A model generated the notes under the pieces. The model made no database searches. It was not told the origin of the DNA and saw only the letters and a list, made by a program, of their open reading frames with translations. From Pomphorhynchus laevis (Eukaryota; Acanthocephala; Palaeacanthocephala; Echinorhynchida; Pomphorhynchidae), in assembly GCA_012934845.2 (NCBI GenBank), contig WNNJ02000886.1, positions 1-64,000 on the forward strand: a DNA stretch of 64,000 nt. The letters are read 5' to 3'. Position numbers and translations under genes: made by a program. Numbering within the stretch: the first letter of the stretch is position 1; every line of letters starts with the position of its first letter. Positions 1 to 10,384 of this stretch are shown here, in pieces.

Positions 1-207
1 AAAGTCACCTCGTGTGACCTAGCAACTATTCGTTACATAAATAAGAATCCATCAAAGGATCACCAGTCCCGATTTCAATCGATCTTCATGATCTCATACG
101 ATACAATCTATAATAAGCATGCCAGAGAGCATCTCGGACAATGCAGTTTCTGGATATCATGATGGAAGGTTTCATATACTGTGTGAAATCTGGTAATCCT
201 GGATTCG

Positions 208-260
208 TAGCCTAGCAGTCAAGAGCGCAAGCCAAGTACGGAGAGCGACAGCTCGAATCT
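208..260 (+). promoter_or_regulatory. tRNA-like internal Pol III promoter (A and B boxes) in family C
   Basis: TAGCCTAGCAG at 208-218 fits the A-box pattern TRGYNNARNNG. AGCTCGAATCT at 250-260 resembles the B box (GGTTCGANTCC) and keeps the TCGAATC core. The gap of about 31 nt is normal for a tRNA-type promoter. The region lies just upstream of the hammerhead in the same unit, as expected if Pol III makes the self-cleaving transcript. The copy near 38310-38360 keeps the A box, while its B box is altered. No full tRNA cloverleaf is apparent. Confidence 0.5.
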
Positions 261-300
261 CGGATAAGTCAAATTTCAAAAGGCGAAGAGTTGGTAGTCA

Positions 301-390
301 GCCTTCTGACGAGCCCGGGGCTACCAACATGTGGCAAAAAGCGGGCGAAACGAAAACGGTTGTGGCAATGGCGCCGTTAGTAGTCAGGGT
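301..390 (+). ncRNA. Type I hammerhead ribozyme in the 442-bp repeat
   Basis: Core box CTGACGA at 306-312 fits CUGANGA. Stem II pairs GCCCG (313-317) with CGGGC (342-346). GAAA follows at 347-350. Stem III starts with A350-U384 and C351-G383 and continues after an internal loop with AACGG (355-359) to CCGTT (374-378). The cleavage triplet GTC is at 383-385, so cleavage is predicted after C385. Stem I pairs GCCTT (301-305) with AGGGT (386-390), including two G-U pairs. All essential hammerhead nucleotides are present. A copy at 38396-38485 keeps the boxes but has a weakened stem II. Confidence 0.82.
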
Positions 391-545
391 GTATGGAATT
401 GGATATCATGAAGGAAGGATTCTGTAGCTGGTTTTCAATGCGAAAGTCACCTCGTGTGACCTAGCAACTATCCATTACATAAATAAGCATCAATCAAAGG
501 ATCACCAGTCCCAATTTTAATCGATCTTAATGATATCATACGAAC

Positions 546-1975
546 CTAATTTTATTCGGCAGAAGCAAAAAAAAATTCTACGATTAAATTATAAAAACGT
601 ATTCGATAAAGGGATTCTGTGAGAAAGCAAGCAGCGACAGCAATTTAAATTCCTGCCGAATAAAATTAGGATGATCCGGAAAGCACGTAGTTAGTTTAAA
701 GAGGCTATGCCCATACTACTCCGTTAGCGAATTCTCGGAGATGTCTTTTCAGTATATCACAAGGCAGCCGAAACGACTGATGGTAGTAAACCCTTCAGAT
801 GAGTGCTGCCGCCTACCATCAGCTCGTATAGGAGTGATAAGGAAGTATGCTCTGCATGTAATCGAACTCCGGTGTTTGGCAAAATCTACGATTATGAAAC
901 TGAAGCTTTTTAGCTCCCGTAGCACAGTTTTACACATTCTGCGATTAATCCATATAAACGTATCCTATAAATGGATCGTGTGAGAAAGTAAGCAGCGACA
1001 GCAATTAAAATTCCTGCCGAATAAAATTAGGATGATCCGGAAAGCACGTTGTTAGTTTAAAGAGGCTATGCCCATGCTACTACGTTAGCAAATTCTCGGA
1101 GATGCCTTTTAAATATATCACAAGGCAGCCGAAACGACTGATGGTAGTTCACCATACTGATGAGTGCTGATGGCTACCATCAGATCGTTTAGGAGTGATA
1201 AGGAAGTCTCCTCTGCATGTAGTCGAACTCCCGATTTGGCAAAATCTACGATTATGAAACTGAAGCTTTTTAGTTCACGGAGCACAGTTTTACACATTCT
1301 ACAATTAAATTATAAAAACGTATCCGATAAAGGGATTCTGTGAGAAAGGAAGCAGCGACAGCAATTTAAATTCCTGCCGAATAAAATTAGGATGATCCGG
1401 AAAGCACGTTGTTAGTTTAAAGAGGCTATGCCCATACTATACCGTTAGCAAATTCTCGGAGATGCCTTTTAAATATATCACAAGGCAGCCGAAACGACTG
1501 ATGGTAGTTCACCCTACTGATGAGTGCTGCCGGCTACCATCAGATCGTCTAGGAGTGATAAGGAAGTCTGCTCTGCATGTAATCAAACTCCGGTTTTTGG
1601 CAACATCAACGATTATGAAGCTGAAGCTTTTTATTTCAGGGAGCACATTTTTACACATTCTGCGATTAATCTATAAAAACGTATCCTATAAATGGATCCT
1701 GTGAGAAAGCAAGCAGCGACAGCAATTAAAATTCCTGCCGAATAAAATTAGGATGATCCGGAAAGCACGTTGTTAGTTTAAAGAGGATATGCCCATGCTA
1801 CTACGTTAGCAAATTCTCGGAGATGCCTTTTTAATATATCACAAGGCAGCCGAAACGACTGATGGTAGTTCACCTACTGATGAGTGCTGCCGGCTACCAT
1901 CAGCTCGTCTAGGAATGATAAGGAAGTCTGCTCTGCATGTAATCGAACTCCGGTTTTTGGCAAAATCTACGATTA
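546..1975 (+). repeat. Family A tandem repeat, 360-bp unit
   Basis: TTCCTGCCGAATAAAATTAG starts at 650, 1011, 1371 and 1732, giving a period of 360-361 bp; the last unit is cut off near 1975. A short inverted start of the unit lies at 546-566. Copies differ by roughly 5-10% by eye, so the array is older than family B. Each unit has the hammerhead-like block GGCAGC-C-GAAAC ... CTGATGA-GTGCTGCC (1484-1531 in one copy), followed by a tRNA-like stretch TCGTCTAGGAGTGATAAGG and AATCGAACTCC. Short reading frames in it recur only because the unit is repeated and are not genes. Confidence 0.85.
1484..1548 (+). ncRNA. Hammerhead-like core of family A, boxes in swapped order
   Basis: GGCAGC (1484-1489) pairs with GCTGCC (1526-1531). 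Between them lie C-GAAAC (1490-1495), GTA (1504-1506) and CTGATGA (1517-1523). A second perfect 10-bp pairing, CTGATGGTAG (1498-1507) with CTACCATCAG (1534-1543), brackets the CTGATGA box. The two pairings cross, so they are alternatives or a pseudoknot. The order GAAA before CTGATGA is a circular permutation of the hammerhead, open at stem II. No stem I is apparent, so self-cleavage is not predicted with confidence. Confidence 0.5.
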
Positions 1976-2045
1976 TATATATAATTTTATATCTTGATGT
2001 GTTAATTTCATACCTGACTGGGTTAAACTGTGCTCCGGGAGCTAA

Positions 2046-2204
2046 TAAGCTTCAGTTTCATAATTGTACTTGTTGCCAAAAACCGGAGTTTGATTACAAG
2101 TAGGGCAGACCTCCTTATCACTCCTAGACGAGCTGATGGTAGCCGGCAGCACTCATCAGTAGGGTGAACTACCATCAGTCGTTTCGGCTGCCTTGTGATA
2201 TATA
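2046..2204 (-). repeat. Inverted fragment of family A fused to a PLE end
   Basis: This is the reverse complement of the part of the 360-bp unit holding the hammerhead-like boxes. It abuts, at about 2205, the GIY-YIG start of the minus-strand PLE at 2205-3290. The fusion means the PLE endonuclease reading runs directly into repeat sequence. Confidence 0.75.
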
Positions 2205-3290
2205 TCTTTGAACATTCATTGCACGTGTTCATATATACTAGTCCTTTGCTCTCGCAATTATCTGTGTCCGCGGACATTGTATTTTAAGCATGCTACCGAA
2301 CTTGTAAATGAATTTGTTGTGGTCATTTCAAGGCAGCACTTGCATCGTCGACGATTGCATGGCTCGCTAAGTCCTCGTTCATTACGGTTTTGTCACCTTT
2401 CAAGCACATTTTGAATTGTTCGTGCGCTTTTGAATCCAATTATCGGCCGCTTAATTAAGGATCGGCATACTGGGTCTACCTCTTTTAGCTTCGGCAAGAT
2501 CCTTGTTTAAATTCTCAAATGCCGGGTGGTAGTTCAAGGTCGCATAGAAAGCCTTTCCTTTTTCATTCGTAATTTTGGATAATTTTGTTAGAAGTTTAGT
2601 CCGACTGATTCCTCTAACTGACTCCAACTATTTCCGTTGAGCTACTGAGCGGTATCCACGGCAATTCATTTCCTTGATGAATTTTTCTGCGTGCCTCTCG
2701 AATTCTTCATTCTTGGAACAGATCTTTCTGATCCTCCTGAATTCGTTCAAGGTCACCGCCCTTTTTATTGCTCTGGGCACACAACTTCTGGCATGTAGTA
2801 TATTGCGAGTACCGTCAAATTTACGATGGAGTGTTGTCTCCCAATTGGCACTTTGGTTGTGTACCTCTGTATCCAGGAATATCGTAGGTTTTCCGAAGTT
2901 ACTCGTAAATTTCAGTTCGCTAGTTTCATTTAGTCTTTGTATAAATTCTTTTAATGTGTCTTCTCCATGGTTCCAGACAATGAATATGTCATCGATGTAG
3001 CGTAACCATACTAATGGTTTCAGTTGTGCCGTTTCAATCATCATTTCCTCAATTTCGGCCACGTACAGGCTTGCAAACACCGGTGCGACTGGGCTACCCA
3101 TGGCTGTACCATGGGTAGAGAGTTGCAAGTATTGAGTATCTAGGTATCGATAGCTTTATTTCTTCGAAATTTCGAATAAACTCGTCTGTACTTTCTAGAT
3201 AAGAGCTCCGTTCTCTCAAAATCGGGTAGTGGGAGGGATCTGGCACTGATGAGTCATTGTGATGACGAAACGGCATTCGTCATTCTTTCG
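2205..3290 (-). mobile_element. Penelope-like element fragment: RT and start of GIY-YIG endonuclease
   Basis: The minus strand encodes Penelope-type reverse transcriptase. Motifs seen are STHGTAMGSPVAPVFASLY (PLE thumb-side motif) and WLRYIDDIFIVW (catalytic YIDD), followed by NFGKPTIFLDT. An N-terminal RT stretch (TDEFIRNFEEIKLSIPR) lies at 3130-3200. Downstream, LVYMNTCNECSKIYI near 2210-2250 is the beginning of a GIY-YIG domain with the CxxC typical of canonical PLEs, where the endonuclease follows the RT. The endonuclease is cut short by the junction with family A repeat. The element is broken and truncated. Confidence 0.85.
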
Positions 3291-3950
3291 CGTCTGGCTT
3301 ACATGTTTTACAAGAAATTCACGCGGAATGGTCTCACTCTTCTTATATATATCGCAGTTTCAACACATTTCTCTCACTAACAATTTCATGTATAAAGTAA
3401 TTCTTAAGTTAATTGAAGAAGACAGTAGCCGAAAGCTCTCGGTAATAGTGCTAATAATAAAATTTACGAATAGAAATAAATTATATATATTATTACACCA
3501 CCAAATTGAATAATTTACCTCTTTTTTAACGGTTCGCCCCTTGGGTATTTTCTTCAATGTGCTTGTGTAATAATATTTATATTCAAATGTGAACAAGTAA
3601 TCCTCTAGTGTCCCATTAACAATGAATACCTCACATTATGTTATAAATATAGGTTTGAATTCATATTACTAGTGCCGAGTATATAAATGCTTTCTATATT
3701 TGATTGTACTAAAGTATTCAAACCGAGAAAGAATTTTCGAAAAATTTAATAGATTCTTCCGTAGACAAGAATATTCTAGATTGAAATAAAAAGAATATTC
3801 TAGAAGGAATATTAGAGTATTACACCACCAATCACGCATCTAAAAGTTTGATTGTCTACTTGTTAATGATTGTCGGCATTTAATTAAATTATGCAGTCAT
3901 TGTTACAATTGAAATTTTTGATGACATTGCACTTTTCTTTAATCTTTTTA
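3291..3950. other. AT-rich stretch without a recognised feature
   Basis: I see no conserved reading frame, RNA gene or clear repeat here. Short open frames on both strands have random-looking composition. Confidence 0.6.
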
Positions 3951-3954
3951 ATAG

Positions 3955-4475
3955 CCAATAGCAGTACGCTTCACTTCAGTACTGACGAACCTTATCAAAT
4001 ACGTATCCAATACCTACGTTTCACGTTTCGGTATTTTTAAATGTAGTGTTCAGCTGTTGGCTTATAGATGACTAAAACAACGTGCAATTGCATCAAAATT
4101 TTCAATTGTTACAATGACTACACAAATTTAATTAACTTAAATTTAAGAAGCAAACTATATGTGACTAGTTTCATAATAGTAATTATTTTCAAAAAATTTG
4201 TGGGTTTTCAAATTGAAGGTATAACCTTCCTCTATTTACGCTTTTTTTTATTTTAAATCAAAAATGATTTCAATTATACTTGAAAATTTAATAAGAAAAT
4301 ATTTCATTCAATAAAGCAGACGAGTCTAGTGATCGTCAGCCAACATTACAAGGACCGAAATGTGAACTGTAGGTTTGAGATTAGTAGCTGATTTGGTTCA
4401 CCTATACTGAAAAGTAGAGTACTGCCGATGGCCTATAGATGGGATTAAAGCAACTTGCAGTGTCATCTAAAATTA
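3955..4475 (+). repeat. Family R4 repeat, about 371-bp period, hammerhead-like boxes
   Basis: GTAGTGTTCAGCTG.. at about 4046 and GTAGAGTACTGCCG.. at about 4417 start related blocks 371 bp apart. Related copies lie at 59190-59290 and 60675-60796. Near 4345-4410 the order GGACC-GAAA ... GTA ... CTGATTT-GGTT is seen, with TAGGT pairing to ACCTA around the CTGA box. At 3960-4045 a related block lies on the minus strand. The copies are well diverged. Confidence 0.6.
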
Positions 4476-4827
4476 CATTTATTATATAGTATTTGATAAG
4501 AAAGAATGCTACCATATTTTAATGTCTCAATTTCAAATTATGCTCTCTGTTCAGATTTTTGTCTGACATTAGTTGACCAATCCAGTAATTCTGAAGTTGC
4601 TTCGATGATGTTCGTCTGTAGAGTTATAAGTGTGTTTATCATATGATGATATGAATCTGCAATTATATGACGCACTGCTCTGTCGTTGTTCATGCAATCT
4701 TCTCAAATATTTGCTCTTCTATTATTAGCTCTGATATTTAATGATGAACAAGTTTGTCTGACATATTGAGCAAGAAATTACGTACATTCATAGAAGTACA
4801 TTTATTAATAAATATATGTAAATATAA

Positions 4828-5300
4828 AACTTACTAAATTAAAGCATAACTATATGATAACAACTATTGATAAAGTTTGTAATAACTTTGTCTATATATG
4901 CGAAAGGCTTTATTATGATATACTGATGAAAGAAGTTAATTATAATGATTTAAATAAAAAACACAACATATGAATGTAGTGTTTTTAATTTAGAAACAAT
5001 TATTACAAGTCACTGTTCTATAATGGATAAAAGGGTATAAACATTGAATCAGATAATAAAACTATACCTATATTATATTGGAATCCAAAATTACATAAAA
5101 ATCCAATAAAACCTAGTTCATATGTAGTGCTTTTAAATGTACATAAAAACCACTTTCTGTTAATATGAATAAAATACTTAAAGTAATTAAAGCACACTTT
5201 AAAAAATATTGTAGGGTAATCGAAATTAATACTGGTATAAAACACTATTTCAGTATTAATTCCAGGAAAGAAGTTTTAGCGCACAAAATTTCAAGAAACT
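4828..5300 (+). mobile_element. Naiad-type PLE fragment
   Basis: The sequence matches the RT N-terminal half of the Naiad-type element at 27927-30932 (counterpart 29470-29940), including the block coding YWNPKLHKNP. It is clearly diverged, broken, and lacks both ends. Confidence 0.85.
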
Positions 5301-7790
5301 TTAAAACTTGTGTGTTATATCAATACTGATATAAAACTTGAAAACTTACAGTCAAGTTTTTAAGAAACTTGAATGTTCTTTTTGAAAATCTCAAGATATT
5401 TAGGGAATTAAATTTTATTCCTACAAACCCAGTTAATAGTCGTATCGCTTTTTTCTCGATGTTGAATTTTAAAAAATGAACTCCTAAGGTCAAAGAAAAT
5501 ATGTACAAATGATATCGAATTCAAACGCAATAGCACAATGCTGTACAAATAGTTTGGTGAACGGTGATATTATTGTCAACCCATGAGATCCCAACACCGC
5601 CAATTGGAAAGTATACAAGATGGTTGTTAAGAATAGTTGTAAAGACAAACTCAATGAAACTAAAAACGCTTTTGAGGCAATAACATCCCACCCAGTGCTA
5701 TCACATTCGAAAAAATATTTACACCTAGTAATCATATTGTCACCCAGTGCGTCATATAATTGACAATATAGATCATCAGAGGATAACCACTCTTAGAACT
5801 CAACAGACATAGGTCAAGAAAGAAACTAGAATTATTGGATTGGACAACTAATATCAGACAAAATCTTAACACAAAGCATAATTTGAAATTGTGAACATAA
5901 ATGTGATAGCAGCATTATTTCCTATCAGATACTATCTATAATAACTGTCGAGCGAGATATTTTGTTTTTTGTTTTAAACTAAAGAACGGTTGTTATCCGA
6001 AATATTTTTATTGAAAAATAATTTTCTTTTTATTCATTGTTTTAAAATTGCTCAAATTATAAAACGAATCAAAATGTCTGATTACATACGATTTGAATAA
6101 TTTCAAGCTGTATATAATATATTATAATGATAATAATGTAATTATAATGATTAAACGTTTAGAAACATGTATTTTTGCTAAAGTACACATTTATTTTATA
6201 TAAATGTTTTTTAATTTCTATGGGTTGATAGTTCGAGCATTATATTTCGCTGTGCTGATGAATCTGCCCATTTTTTATAATTATTTTACTTTCTGATTTT
6301 TAAATGTAATGATTGATGCATATTTAACAGAGTATTTTATCAAACGAGTCTTTATCAAGTGTTTTCTTAGTATCCATACTAATGAGTCGAAAGGACAACA
6401 AAACACTTTTTACATCTAAAGTGTTCATCTTTTGTAACAGCTGCTAAGAAAATGATGAAATATTGTGAATGATAATTTTCTCTTTAATTCAAAACTAATG
6501 TCAATAGTATAAGTTGAACAGCTAATTAAGAATTATTGTACAATTAACTTTAGAATATATTAACTAAATATTTAAATAAATAATAAATTAATTTCTTCAA
6601 ATGAAAGAAATATGTAAAAGTAATATTATTATAATACAAAATGTTAATATAATGTTACTATTAAGATACGCAAATACTATAAATCTTCACATTTAATAAT
6701 TTCTTCTAATTCTAAATATAATTATAAAAATAGTTTGAGCTTTATTGTAAAGACACTGATAGATTATTATTAAGTATCGAACAAATAATGTCCCTATTAA
6801 AATTTGATTTTATTTGAAAAATCATTTTTTGGATTTCGAATTGAGGCGTTGTTAGTAAAAGCTTAGCTTAGAAAAGATACATCGTTTCTCTTCATTACTT
6901 AAAATAATAAATAAAATAATTATTTTGTACTACATTGCTTGATTTCTTTAATTTCTCGAGTTCACAGATTACTGGCAAATGACTACTCTGCCGATTACAC
7001 AACAAGAAAACTTTGGCATAGTTTATGAAGAAAACCTTTGCATAGACCACCAAAACCTTATGATTGCATTTTTGAATACTACAAAACTTTCTGGTGGTGT
7101 CCATGAAATATACGTTTTTGGATTAAATATATATACATATATAGTAGACCTTGGATTTTCACTTACATTAAGATTCTATTCAAAGATCCACGAGAGAAAT
7201 TTGATTTATAACTAGTCCCTTGTAGCGTTTTACTATTGCTAAAATAAATGGCAAAGAAATAATTTTCTAAAGCGTAAAAAATAGGAAGGCGTTAAGTTTT
7301 CCTATTTTGGCTACAATTGCCAAATTATTATAATATCTTAATAGTTTGCAGCAACCATAAAAAGTGGTTTTCTTTCCACTAAATGTGACCTTGCTAAATC
7401 TAGGATGATAATCTATCTGATTATGAAAACTGCTGATTATGAAGGATACCAATTATAATGATGAAAGTAGGTACAAATTTACAATAATAGGTGTTGATAA
7501 AAGCACAATCTTTCAAGAAAATTTAAAAAAAAATAATTTTTACTATTTTATGATGATTCGTAATAAAAACCAAAATCATTTATAATGACTAACAATCAGT
7601 CATCAACACTTGCAAAGTATGCTTTATTTACATATCAGCTTACAATCGTACACCTTCTCATCTTCGTAATTAAAAATTGATTCAATGAAATTTAGTTACA
7701 ACTTGCCACAGCATTGCATTGTAATTGCACATTTTCTTTTGTATTGAGATTTAATGGTCAAATAAGATTTAATAAAATTTACTCATTAGT
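5301..7790. other. AT-rich non-coding DNA; possible PLE endonuclease tail at 5480-5920
   Basis: Most of this stretch shows nothing. At 5770-5880 a plus-strand reading resembling KKETRIIGLDN is reminiscent of the end of a PLE GIY-YIG domain (compare WIGQL in the copy near 51260), but it is too decayed to be sure. Confidence 0.3.
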
Positions 7791-7792
7791 AG

Positions 7793-8941
7793 CTAATCGT
7801 CATCAAGAATTCTACCAATGCATTCACATCGTCTTGCTCCTGTCTCAACAGACTCCATTAGGACAGTTCCATTCCAGTCTAAAAAAACATCAACCCTGTC
7901 CATACTAGCTATGCTGCAACATTGATTATTCTTAAAACGGTATTCCGCAAGTGAACGGTTTATATGGCTTCTGATAGATTGACTGCGGATGTAGCAATGC
8001 CCAATACATCTGCCAATTTTAAATACGTCGGGGAAAACAATTAAGCCTTTGAGGCCTAACTCATCTGCGTTAATAGTTGATACTGATAGGCAACATCTAT
8101 TTCCAGCATGGCAATTCAGATTATCATCGCGCTTTTGTCTGCGAACATAATTATTCTCGTTCTTAATGTGACTGTATCGAATTTCCGCAAAAATAGGCAT
8201 TTTAATTCGACATTCCGTTCGGCTGCTAACTAAATATTCAAATTCGGATTGGAGTGTTTCTAAATTCAACACATTGTCTTCTTTTAGATAGCTATCAGTG
8301 TATGATATCCAGCCGAGATTATAACTTTGTGTAAGTTCACGGTGGCAAAATATCTTTAATTCGTAATCCTTGCATTTTAGTTTTCTACGCACAATTTGTA
8401 TATCCAAGTTGTCTCTGTCCTTATGCAAAATTAAAACACTTCGTAATGCCGAGCTCAGTTTACGCTTGCGTAAAAGTTCCAATGTTGAATATATATCAAG
8501 AACGTATGTGCTGAAATCGTTTGATGATGCTCCGTTTAAGCAAGCAATATGATTGCTGACAATATTATCTATTTTTACAAAATTATTGATTAATGGTTTT
8601 AGCTCGGTAAATATTACTTGTTCGTTGTCAAATGATTTCGACGTAAACTGCTTAACTAAATGTTGAACATTTAGATTTCGTTGAAGTTCGTTATTTTGCA
8701 ATTTATCATTTAGATATTGTTCAGTAATCTGAAATGTATCCAGTATAGAACGTCTCAATCTATATTTTAAAGACATGGATGTGTGAACATAATAGTCAGG
8801 GTAATGTTGTAAGTTATCCTGATCAGCACTATTTAAATTCTGATGCTCTTGAATATTCAAAGGATTTTTTCTATCCCAGTTTATTATGCAGTTGCTAGAA
8901 GTTAATGTCATTATCACGAATGAAATATAATGAATGCTCAT
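7793..8941 (-). CDS. TGF-beta superfamily ligand precursor
   Basis: 382 codons in one open frame. Residues 1-18 (MSIHYISFVIMTLTSSNC) look like a signal peptide. A prodomain of about 250 residues follows, then a furin site RRQKR at 267-271 and a 111-residue C-terminal ligand domain. That domain has nine cysteines in the TGF-beta/activin arrangement: one near the start, a CC pair, CIGHC (the CxGxC knot motif), a second CC and a terminal CEC. Two N-glycosylation sites (NRS, NGT) fall in the ligand. The usual Trp-containing WI..P stretch before CxGxC is replaced by LIVFPDVFKIGR, so it is a divergent member and the subfamily cannot be named. The secreted dimer would signal through Ser/Thr-kinase receptors and Smads. 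No intron is needed within the frame; upstream exons are not excluded. Confidence 0.9.
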   Translation of the reverse strand: MSIHYISFVIMTLTSSNCIINWDRKNPLNIQEHQNLNSADQDNLQHYPDYYVHTSMSLKYRLRRSILDTFQITEQYLNDKLQNNELQRNLNVQHLVKQFTSKSFDNEQVIFTELKPLINNFVKIDNIVSNHIACLNGASSNDFSTYVLDIYSTLELLRKRKLSSALRSVLILHKDRDNLDIQIVRRKLKCKDYELKIFCHRELTQSYNLGWISYTDSYLKEDNVLNLETLQSEFEYLVSSRTECRIKMPIFAEIRYSHIKNENNYVRRQKRDDNLNCHAGNRCCLSVSTINADELGLKGLIVFPDVFKIGRCIGHCYIRSQSIRSHINRSLAEYRFKNNQCCSIASMDRVDVFLDWNGTVLMESVETGARRCECIGRILDDD

Positions 8942-9179
8942 TAAACTGGATTTTCAATTAGATTGTCTATACTTTGAATTAGACTGTTTAAAGAAATAAA
9001 GCGTAAACCAACTGTTTTCGATTCTAGGTATCAATATCTATCTGATTGATTTCCTTCACTAAATTCACATTGAGATAAAAAACGTGATTAAATCAATGTA
9101 AATTAAAAAAATTGTTGTAACGTTTGATCATGTTCCTTATAATTCATTATCACATATTTGTCCTGCTATTAGCATGCAA

Positions 9180-9450
9180 CTATATGTATTTTCTGAATAT
9201 TTATTTTTAAACAGAAAATACAAGTATTTCCAGTTTAAAAATATTCAGAAATATCGGGTAGATATCTATACAGATTATGGACGACGATTTATATATACTT
9301 ATAAATAAACTGGAAATAGAAATATTGCTAGTTTATAAATATTCAAAAATATTGGATTTATATCTATCAAGATCCTGGACGATCATATGTATAATATCGG
9401 ATGAAAATATCCTACGGATATCTATCCAGATCCTGGACGACCATACATAT
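9180..9450 (+). repeat. Degenerate short tandem repeat
   Basis: The phrase AGATCCTGGACGA..CATA recurs near 9275, 9370 and 9430 with TATCTATC..AGAT before it. Copies are diverged and of uneven length (roughly 65-95 bp). No coding potential is seen. Confidence 0.5.
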
Positions 9451-9574
9451 TTCTAAGATATTTTGTCTCAGTACAATTTCCTTTTGTAACTATATACTCC
9501 AATGTATGATTTTTATTGTTCATACAATTATTTACAATTGCATCAGTTGTCCTTCTTAGAATAGCAATGCACAG

Positions 9575-10165
9575 AACCTGCTGTATATATAGTCAAGTGT
9601 TTGAATCGAGCATAATCTTCAGCCTGCAAACTCTCGTCATACCAATACGGTCATGTGATAGCCGGCAGCCACGACGTTTGGGCTGCCTCTGTGACATTGT
9701 AAAAATGGATTTCTGACATTTAGCTGAAATTGTCTGTAGAGCTAGCTCTTAAATCCTTCAATTTGCAATGAAGACCATCATTAATACCGATTCAAGCCAA
9801 CTCTTAAGATTACATAGAAAGAATTGATTCACTCAATCTCGATTTCTTACAGTCAAGCCTCCTAAAGTTTTATCCTCTGCTTGCTAATGATAGTCTGCAT
9901 TGCAAATTGTAAGAGCTAATGCCACGATCAATTTCAGCTAAATGTCGGAAATGCATTTTCACAATGTCATAGAGGCAGCTGAAGCGGCGTGTGATAATTT
10001 ATATTACTGACGATCGCGAACGGCTATCAAGTGATCGTCTAGGAGTGACGAGAGTTTGAGGCTGAAGAATATGCTTGATATAATCACCTAACTAAATAAA
10101 TGGAAAGAATTGATATTCACAATCTCGTTCAATACCTATTCAAACCAACACTTAAGATTATATAT
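9575..10165. repeat. Family D: head-to-head pair of diverged hammerhead-like repeats
   Basis: A plus-strand copy (about 9940-10165) has TCGGAAATGCATTTTCACAA, GAGGCAGC, CTGACGA and GATCGTCTAGGAGTGA, the landmarks of families A and B. An inverted copy lies at 9575-9780 (GGGCTGCCTCTGTGACATTG on the plus strand). TGATA and TATCA bracket the CTGACGA box in the plus copy, matching the bracketing stem of the other families with different bases. Confidence 0.6.
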
Positions 10166-10384
10166 ATAAATACAAATAAATATATGTAAGGAATGCCTGC
10201 GAATGCCAAACCGTTACCTGGATCATTTGAAGACTCTTTGTAGTATTTAATATATATAATAGATAACCAGGATATCAATTGAAATCGGGAGAAATTTTGA
10301 TAAATAATGACAAATTACTATGTGATAAAATGTGATTTAATATGACTATTAAATCACAATAATAAATCACCATGTCTATCCCCA

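Larger units (their letters stand above)
1..545 (+). repeat. Family C tandem repeat, 442-bp unit (hammerhead plus tRNA-like boxes)
   Basis: The block starting AAAGTCACCTCGTG at position 1 starts again at 443, so the unit is 442 bp; one full copy and about 100 bp of the next are present. The same 442-bp spacing recurs between 38095 and 38537. The unit has no credible ORF. It contains a tRNA-like A/B box pair (208-260) and a type I hammerhead motif (301-390), described separately. Its size, tandem layout and ribozyme match animal retrozymes and schistosome Smalpha repeats by type; the resemblance is from general knowledge, not from a search. Confidence 0.85.

Noticed and set aside
741-983. Repeated 60-80 codon frames (ITRQPKRLMVV) in the first 2 kb
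   Set aside because: They recur only because the 360-bp unit is tandem; stops differ between copies and both strands are equally open.
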